This document shows positions 59,480 through 64,000 of a DNA stretch of 64,000 nucleotides, in pieces. Under the pieces are notes generated by a model. That model was not told the DNA's origin. It was given only the letters and a program-made list of their open reading frames with translations, and made no database searches. Location of the stretch: contig NZ_CP122458.1 in NCBI RefSeq assembly GCF_032598905.1, forward strand, positions 5,419,001 through 5,483,000. The letters run 5' to 3'. The position numbers and the translations under genes were made by a program. Position 1 is the first letter of the stretch, and each line of letters opens with the position of its first letter. The DNA comes from Streptomyces sp. 11x1 (lineage in GTDB: Bacteria; Actinomycetota; Actinomycetes; Streptomycetales; Streptomycetaceae).

Positions 59480-61828
59480 ATGTGGGACATCAGCGGTGTG
59501 CGGGGGCATGCTCGGGGGAGTAATTCAAGCCATTCGAGCCATTCGAGCCGTGCGACCCGCGCGAGTCATGCGAGCCGTGCGGCGTACGGGACTTTCCGTG
59601 ATGCCTGGGGCATTCCGCATCTGCGCGCCGCCGACGCCCGCGCCCTCGCCCACGCCCAGGGCCGGGTCACGGCCCTCGACCGGGCCTGGCAGCTGGAGGT
59701 CGAACGCCACCGCGTCCAGGGCACCTCGGCCGCCTTCCTCGGCGTGGACTCCCTCGGCTGGGACCGGTTCGCGAGACGGGCGCGTCTGGAGGACACGGCC
59801 CGAAGATGCTTCGCCCGGCTGGAGCGTACGGACCCGGAGAGCACCGACTGGGTCCGCGCGTACGTGGAGGGCGTGAACGACGGACTCGCCGAGGGCGCCC
59901 GGCGCGCGCCCGAGTTCGCTCGTGCCGGGCTCGTGCCCGGGCGCTGGGAGGCCTGGCACCCGCTCGGGGTCTGGATCGCCACGCACATCCTGTTCGCGGG
60001 GTTCCCCGCCAAGCTCTGGCGCGAGGAGGCCGTACGGCATCTCGGCGCCGACGCGATCGGGCTCTTCGCCACCGACGGGCCCGCCACCTCCGGCAGCAAC
60101 GGGTGGCTCGTCGACGGGTCCCGGACGGCCACCGGACGGGCCGTCATCGCCGGTGATCCGCACCGGTTCATCGAGGAGCCCGGGGTCTACCAGCAGATCC
60201 ACCTCTCCTGCCCCGAGTTCGACGTCGTCGGCCTCGCCGTCCCCGGTGTGCCGGGCATCGCCCACTTCGGTCACACCGGCGACGTGGCCTGGGCCATCAC
60301 CAACGCCATGGCCGACTACCAGGATCTGTACCGGGAGCGGCTGCGGGTGAGGGTGCGCGAGCAGGCCGGCCACCGGTCCCGGGCCGGGGAGGGCGGAGGT
60401 GTCGTCGAGGCGCTGGACCCCGATGGGGTGTGGCGGGCCGTGCACCGGCACGTGGAGGTCATCGAGGTCGCGGGCGGGGAGCCCGTCGAGGTCGAGGTGA
60501 TCGAGACCGCTCGGGGGCCGGTCGTCATCGGGGGCCTCGGCACCGACCCCGCCCCGGGTGACTCCGAGCCGGTCGGCCCCCTCAGTCTCCGGTATCCGCC
60601 GCGGGTCACCGGGGAGCTCGGGATCGAGGCGCTTCTGCCGCTCCTCCGGGCCCGTGAGGTCGCCGACGTGGACCGCGCGTTCGACCGGTGGGCCGAGCCG
60701 GTGAACGTCGTGCAGGCCGCGGACACGCGGGGCGGGGTGCTGCACCGGGTGGCGGGCCGGGTGCCGGTGCGGAGCCGGGACAACCGGACGCGGGTGGTCG
60801 CGGCCTGGGAGCCGGGGCACGAGTGGGAAGGGTGGCACGAGACGCCGTACGGCACGTTCGAGGACGGTGTCGCGGTGATGGCCAACCAGCGTGGCCCGGC
60901 GACCCCGTTGGGCGTCGAGTTCGCTCCGCCGCACCGGGCGGAACGTATTCGCGCGCTGCTGGACGAGAAGCGGGTGTGGTCCACCGCGGACATGCCCGCG
61001 ATCCACATGGACACCCATCTGGCCTCCGCCGGACCCCTGTTGGAGCGTGTGGCCGCCGTCACCACCACCGACGCCGCCGCGGCCGCGCTGCGCGAGCGGC
61101 TGCTCCGGTGGGATCGGCGGATGGGGGCCGACAGTGTCGACGCGGCGGCGTACGCGGCCTTGCGGGGGGCCGTCGTACGGCGGCTCGCCGCGGAGCCCGC
61201 CTTCGCGGCGCTCGCGGTGCCGCCGACGTACCCCGAGGTCTTTCGCCCGTGGCTGTCGCTGACCGTGCGGATCGGGTTCGCGCTCGAACATCTGCTGAGG
61301 GCCGAGGAGTTGTACGGGATCGACCGGGACGCGCTCGTGCGGGAGGCGCTGGAGGAGGTCGCCGGCCTCGGTACGGGGCGCTGGGGCGACAGCCACAGGC
61401 TCGTGCCGTGGCGTGCGCTCCCGGACGACGACGCGGACGGGCGTCCTGGCGGTGGCACGGACGAGCGTGCCGGTGCCGGTGCCGACGGCCGTCTCGGTGA
61501 CGGTGCTGACGGCCGTCCTCCCGTCGCCCCCGAGCCGGGGCTCGCCGGCGATCACGACTGTGTGCTCTGCACCTCCGCCGTCCCCGGCATCACCGACCTC
61601 AGCGCACGTGGGCCCGCCGCCCGGTACGTCTGGGATCTGGCCCGGCGCGAGGACAGCCTCTGGGTTGTGCCGTTCGGGGCGTCCGGCGTCGGCGGGTCAC
61701 CTCACCACCGCGATCAACTGCCTCTGTGGCTCAGGGGAGATCTCGTACCGGTCGTCACGGACTGGGACCGGTTCACCAAGGACGACGACGTCGACGTCGA
61801 CGTCGACCACAGAGGAGAAACGCCATGA
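59480..61828 (+). CDS. penicillin-acylase-family Ntn hydrolase
   Basis: The 782-residue protein from the ATG at 59480 has the alpha-chain region (YGTFRDAWGIPHLRAADARA, LAHAQGRVTALDRAWQLEVE) and the maturation site SGSNGWLVDGSRTATG, in which Ser 206 would become the N-terminal nucleophile. The beta-chain features that follow are AGDPHRFIEEPGVYQQIHLS, GIAHFGHTGDVAWAITNAM and the late Asn/Arg-containing segments. There is no signal peptide, unlike many secreted acylases. It ends with Gly/Ala/Asp-rich insertions. It overlaps the GNAT gene by 4 bp and shares the iron box, so a role in siderophore acyl-group removal or recycling is inferred. Confidence 0.88.
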   Translation: MWDISGVRGHARGSNSSHSSHSSRATRASHASRAAYGTFRDAWGIPHLRAADARALAHAQGRVTALDRAWQLEVERHRVQGTSAAFLGVDSLGWDRFARRARLEDTARRCFARLERTDPESTDWVRAYVEGVNDGLAEGARRAPEFARAGLVPGRWEAWHPLGVWIATHILFAGFPAKLWREEAVRHLGADAIGLFATDGPATSGSNGWLVDGSRTATGRAVIAGDPHRFIEEPGVYQQIHLSCPEFDVVGLAVPGVPGIAHFGHTGDVAWAITNAMADYQDLYRERLRVRVREQAGHRSRAGEGGGVVEALDPDGVWRAVHRHVEVIEVAGGEPVEVEVIETARGPVVIGGLGTDPAPGDSEPVGPLSLRYPPRVTGELGIEALLPLLRAREVADVDRAFDRWAEPVNVVQAADTRGGVLHRVAGRVPVRSRDNRTRVVAAWEPGHEWEGWHETPYGTFEDGVAVMANQRGPATPLGVEFAPPHRAERIRALLDEKRVWSTADMPAIHMDTHLASAGPLLERVAAVTTTDAAAAALRERLLRWDRRMGADSVDAAAYAALRGAVVRRLAAEPAFAALAVPPTYPEVFRPWLSLTVRIGFALEHLLRAEELYGIDRDALVREALEEVAGLGTGRWGDSHRLVPWRALPDDDADGRPGGGTDERAGAGADGRLGDGADGRPPVAPEPGLAGDHDCVLCTSAVPGITDLSARGPAARYVWDLARREDSLWVVPFGASGVGGSPHHRDQLPLWLRGDLVPVVTDWDRFTKDDDVDVDVDHRGETP

Positions 61829-62463
61829 CCGTTGAGTCCCAGGAGTCCCAGGAGTCCCGTGCGTCTTACGCCGATCGTGCGGCCGTGCACGAGCAGGAGG
61901 TGGACGGGTTCGGGACCGTGCGGATCCTGCCGTTGGACGCGAAGGCCGACGCCGCCGTGGTGCACGGCTGGGTGCGGGAACCGAGGGCCGCGTTCTGGGG
62001 CATGCACGGGCTCACGGAGGAGCAGGTCCGGGAGATCTACGAGGGCCTGGAGGCCTTCGACACGCACCACGCCTACCTCGCGGTGCGCGACGGCGAGCCC
62101 GTCGGGCTGCTGCAGACGTACGAGCCCGAGGCCGACCGGGTCGGCGAGTGCTACGACGTCCAGCCCGGGGACATCGGCGTCCATGTGCTGCTGGCGCCCG
62201 CCGGGGAGGCGGGAGCGCGGCCGGGGTGGTCGTCCGCGGTGCTGGCGGCCTTCACGTCGTACGTGTTCGTCGCGCTGGACCGGCGGCGGGTGGTCGTCGA
62301 CCCCGACGAGCGGAACGAGAAGGCGATCGCGCGGTTCACCCGGCAGGGGTTCGAGTCCGGGCCGGCCGTCGTACTGCCGGAGATCGATCTGCCGGAGGTG
62401 CATCTGCCCGAGAAGCGGTCCCGGTTGGCCTTCCTGCGGCGGGAGACCGTGCTCGGTCAGTAG
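61825..62463 (+). CDS. GNAT acyltransferase of the siderophore (IucB/MbtK, Acetyltransf_8) type
   Basis: The 212-residue protein starts at an ATG with AGAGGAGAAA upstream, overlapping the acylase stop. Family motifs are present: FWGMHGLTEEQVREIYEGLE, AYLAVRDGEPVGLLQTYEPE, QPGDIGVHVLLAP, RRVVVDPDERNEKAIARF and EIDLPEVHLPEKRSRLAFLR. Relatives acylate hydroxylysine or hydroxyornithine side chains or similar amines in siderophore assembly. Co-translation with an acylase under an iron box suggests acyl exchange on a siderophore, though no synthetase is in view. Confidence 0.85.
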   Translation: MTVESQESQESRASYADRAAVHEQEVDGFGTVRILPLDAKADAAVVHGWVREPRAAFWGMHGLTEEQVREIYEGLEAFDTHHAYLAVRDGEPVGLLQTYEPEADRVGECYDVQPGDIGVHVLLAPAGEAGARPGWSSAVLAAFTSYVFVALDRRRVVVDPDERNEKAIARFTRQGFESGPAVVLPEIDLPEVHLPEKRSRLAFLRRETVLGQ

Positions 62464-62491
62464 TTCGGGTGGTGGGCGTAGCCTCGGGCGG

Positions 62492-62974
62492 ATGACTCCC
62501 GAAGACCTCATAGCGCACTACGAGTTGGAGCCCATACCGCGCGAGGGCGGACGTTTCCGTCAGACGTGGGCCGGGCCCGAGCGGGGTGACGGGCGGCCCG
62601 AGGGGACCGCGATCGTCGCCCTGCTCACCACCGAACCCGGCGACTACTCCGCCCTGCACCGGTTGCCCGGCGACGAGATCTGGCACTACCACCTCGGCGA
62701 TCCGCTGCGGATGCTGCTGCTCGCCCCGGACGGGTCCTCGCGGATCGTCGTCCTCGGGCCGGACGTGCTCGACGGACAGCACGTGCAGTACGTCGTGCCT
62801 GCGGGGACCTGGATGGGGGCGCGGGTGCTGGGCGGTGGTGGGGGCTGGACCTTGTTCGGGTGCACGATGGCGCCGGGGTTCACCTACGAGGGGTACGAGC
62901 ACGGGGACGCCGCGGAGCTGGCTCGGCTGTACCCGGACCGGGCCGCGGAGATAGGGGAACTGGGGCGGGCGTAG
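62492..62974 (+). CDS. cupin-domain (DUF985) protein
   Basis: The 160-residue protein matches the DUF985 cupin family: MTPEDLIAHYELEPIPREGG, RFRQTW, SALHRLPGDEIWHYHLGDPL with the metal-type His pair, QYVVPAGTWMGARVL and LFGCTMAPGFTYEGYEHGD. Relatives are small enzymes or sensors of unknown substrate. It lies 28 bp after the GNAT gene, so it may extend the iron-regulated operon. Confidence 0.85.
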   Translation: MTPEDLIAHYELEPIPREGGRFRQTWAGPERGDGRPEGTAIVALLTTEPGDYSALHRLPGDEIWHYHLGDPLRMLLLAPDGSSRIVVLGPDVLDGQHVQYVVPAGTWMGARVLGGGGGWTLFGCTMAPGFTYEGYEHGDAAELARLYPDRAAEIGELGRA

Positions 62975-63000
62975 GGGCTGGACGTGTGGCGGGACGTGGC

Positions 63001-63256
63001 GTGACGTCGTCGGGGCTGGAGCGGAGGGTACGGATCGCGTTGAACGCGGCGTTCGCGGTGTGCGTACCTGTTCGAGGAGTCCGAGAGCCGGCGACCGTGG
63101 ATCCGGAGCACTACGTGGACCGAGGCAGGTACAGCGACCCCGTCGACGACAGGGCCAGGGGCCGGGACGAAGGCCGTACCCGAACCCAGGAATGGGAAGG
63201 GGACTGGGCGCGGGAACGGCAACGGGTCGAGACCGGCGGCGAGGACAGAGGCGTGA
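63001..63256 (+). pseudogene. small hypothetical ORF, apparently frameshifted
   Basis: Codons from the GTG at 63001 (VTSSGLERRVRIALNAAFAV) read well, but after about 63060 the better frame is the next one (AYLFEESESRRPWIRS, ending at the TGA at 63254-63256, 6 bp before the next ATG). Restoring two bases near 63061 (VFAYLFEE) would join them. The family is unknown, and this reading rests on frame quality only. Confidence 0.35.
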
Positions 63257-63262
63257 GGCGAC

Positions 63263-64000
63263 ATGACGGAACCGGCGGGGCCACCGGCGGATCCGGAGGC
63301 CGGACGGCGACCTCCCTCGGGGGTCGGGTCGGAGGCCGGGGCGCCGGATGGCCGGTCGGTCGGCGGGCCCGAGGGGTTCAGCGCCTGGTGCTGCTGGGCA
63401 CCGTGCTGGTCCTGTTCCTCCTCGGCGGGGCGGGTACCGCGTCCGCGCACGCCGCCCTCAAGGGAAGCGATCCCGTCGACGGCAGCGTCCTCGACGCCGC
63501 TCCCCGGGACATCACCCTCCGCTTCACCGAGTCGGTAAGCCTCCTGGAGGACTCCCTCCGCGTCGTCGACCCGGAGAACCGGGCGGTCGACACGGGCAAG
63601 CCGGGGCGCGCGGGCGGCCGGGCCGACACGGCTCGGGTCACCCTCCCCACCGGCCTCGGCGACGGCACGTACACGATCGCCTGGCGGGTGGTCTCCGCCG
63701 ACAGCCACCCCATCTCGGGCGCCCTGATCTTCTCCATCGGCGAGCCCTCCGCGACCGCCGCGGCCCTCCCCGCCGACCTCACCGAGAACCCGCTCACCTC
63801 GTCCCTCTACGACATCACCCGCTACTTCGCGTACGGCGCCCTCGCCCTGCTCATCGGCGTGACCTTCTTCCTGGCGGTCGTGCTCGGCGGGCCGAGCGAG
63901 GCGCTGCGCAAGCTGCTGCTGTCCGGCTGGCTGGCCCTGCTGCTGGCCTCGGCGGCCCTGCTGCTGCTCCGTGGACCGTACGAGCGGGGCAGCGGGATCG
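63263..64000 (+). pseudogene. CopC/CopD copper-resistance-type protein, 3' cut by window end and apparently frameshifted
   Basis: After a signal peptide (VLLGTVLVLFLLGGAGTASA) comes a CopC-like domain: HAALKGSDPVDGSVLDAAPR, ITLRFTESVSLLEDSLRVVD, DGTYTIAWRVVSADSHPISG, with the N-terminal His after cleavage and the HPISG motif as copper ligands. CopD-type membrane helices then begin (YFAYGALALLIGVTFFLAVV) and run off the window. The likely start, ATG 63263 (MTEPAGPPADPEAGRRPPSG, GAGGCGAC upstream), is in another frame. One lost C in a CCC run near 63384 would connect SA to LVLLG. If no error exists, a GTG such as 63253 in the CopC frame could serve. Confidence 0.7.

Noticed and set aside
59525..61555. 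676-codon minus-strand frame opposite the acylase gene
   Set aside because: It is antisense to a protein with complete penicillin-acylase motifs, with Arg/Pro/Gly composition typical of shadows.

Overview
The window is high-GC actinobacterial DNA with Streptomyces hallmarks: frequent GTG starts, 4-bp ATGA/GTGA overlaps, a Streptomyces subtilisin-inhibitor (SSI) protein, RepSA-type replication genes, SigB-like sigma factors and a very large Pro/Gln-rich sensor. From memory, the order of the right half (two SigB-like sigma factors, Dabb protein, tRNA-Ser, tadA, upp, LytR_C protein) matches the conserved core of the Streptomyces chromosome. No database search was possible.

Positions 1-12033 are an accessory region crowded with mobile DNA. 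It holds a frameshifted IS5-type element, an intact IS3 element inside a minus-strand gene, a tRNA-like relic, and an ISL3 element with 64-bp perfect ends and an 8-bp target duplication sitting in an IS21 remnant. Next come the rep-xis-int remnant of an actinomycete integrative element (int carries an in-frame amber) and an IS256 element that interrupts a secreted-protein gene. The right border is a 3' tRNA-Ser(UGA) fragment (11975-12033), which looks like an attachment-site scar. For the IS3 and IS256 insertions, removing the element plus one target repeat restores a continuous reading frame.

Positions 12034-26289 are chromosomal. They carry a primase/polymerase-domain gene, a small secreted protein, and a three-gene operon (MaoC-DUF35, MaoC, lipid-transfer-protein aldolase) like the steroid side-chain module ChsH2-ChsH1-Ltp2, preceded by an inverted repeat. 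A SigE-family ECF sigma factor and an acyl-CoA ligase with a perfect 18-bp operator-like palindrome follow. Then come a giant PAS/kinase-like/receiver protein of about 1746 residues and the SSI-type inhibitor.

tRNA-Ser(GCU) and tRNA-Arg(ACG) mark the next junction. The 3' half of tRNA-Arg plus its terminator is repeated at 31759-31845, enclosing a 5.1-kb island without a visible integrase. The island carries an IS630 element, a DUF3494 ice-binding-like secreted protein, and an overlapping pair of membrane proteins (DUF5819 and HTTM) that resembles the SdpA/SdpB toxin-maturation pair.

Positions 32109-46469 hold a small Tudor-like protein, a DUF2797 protein, an OmpR/EnvZ-type two-component system followed by a GT2-GtrA fusion and a GT39 glycosyltransferase, and a TetR gene with a small membrane protein and operator. 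A PPOX oxidoreductase, a YceI protein and an MFS exporter follow; the last two each carry carboxypeptidase-like regulatory domains. A MarR repressor with two operator-like sites comes next. Positions 46866-53613 are the conserved sigma/tadA/upp block. From 53904 to the end lie an HD-domain protein, a second IS630 element inserted at a stop codon, small conserved proteins, a low-complexity intergenic block and an HhH-GPD glycosylase. The last part is an iron-box-controlled divergent module (siderophore-interacting protein against an acylase plus siderophore-type acyltransferase), a cupin, and the start of a CopC/CopD-type gene that appears frameshifted.
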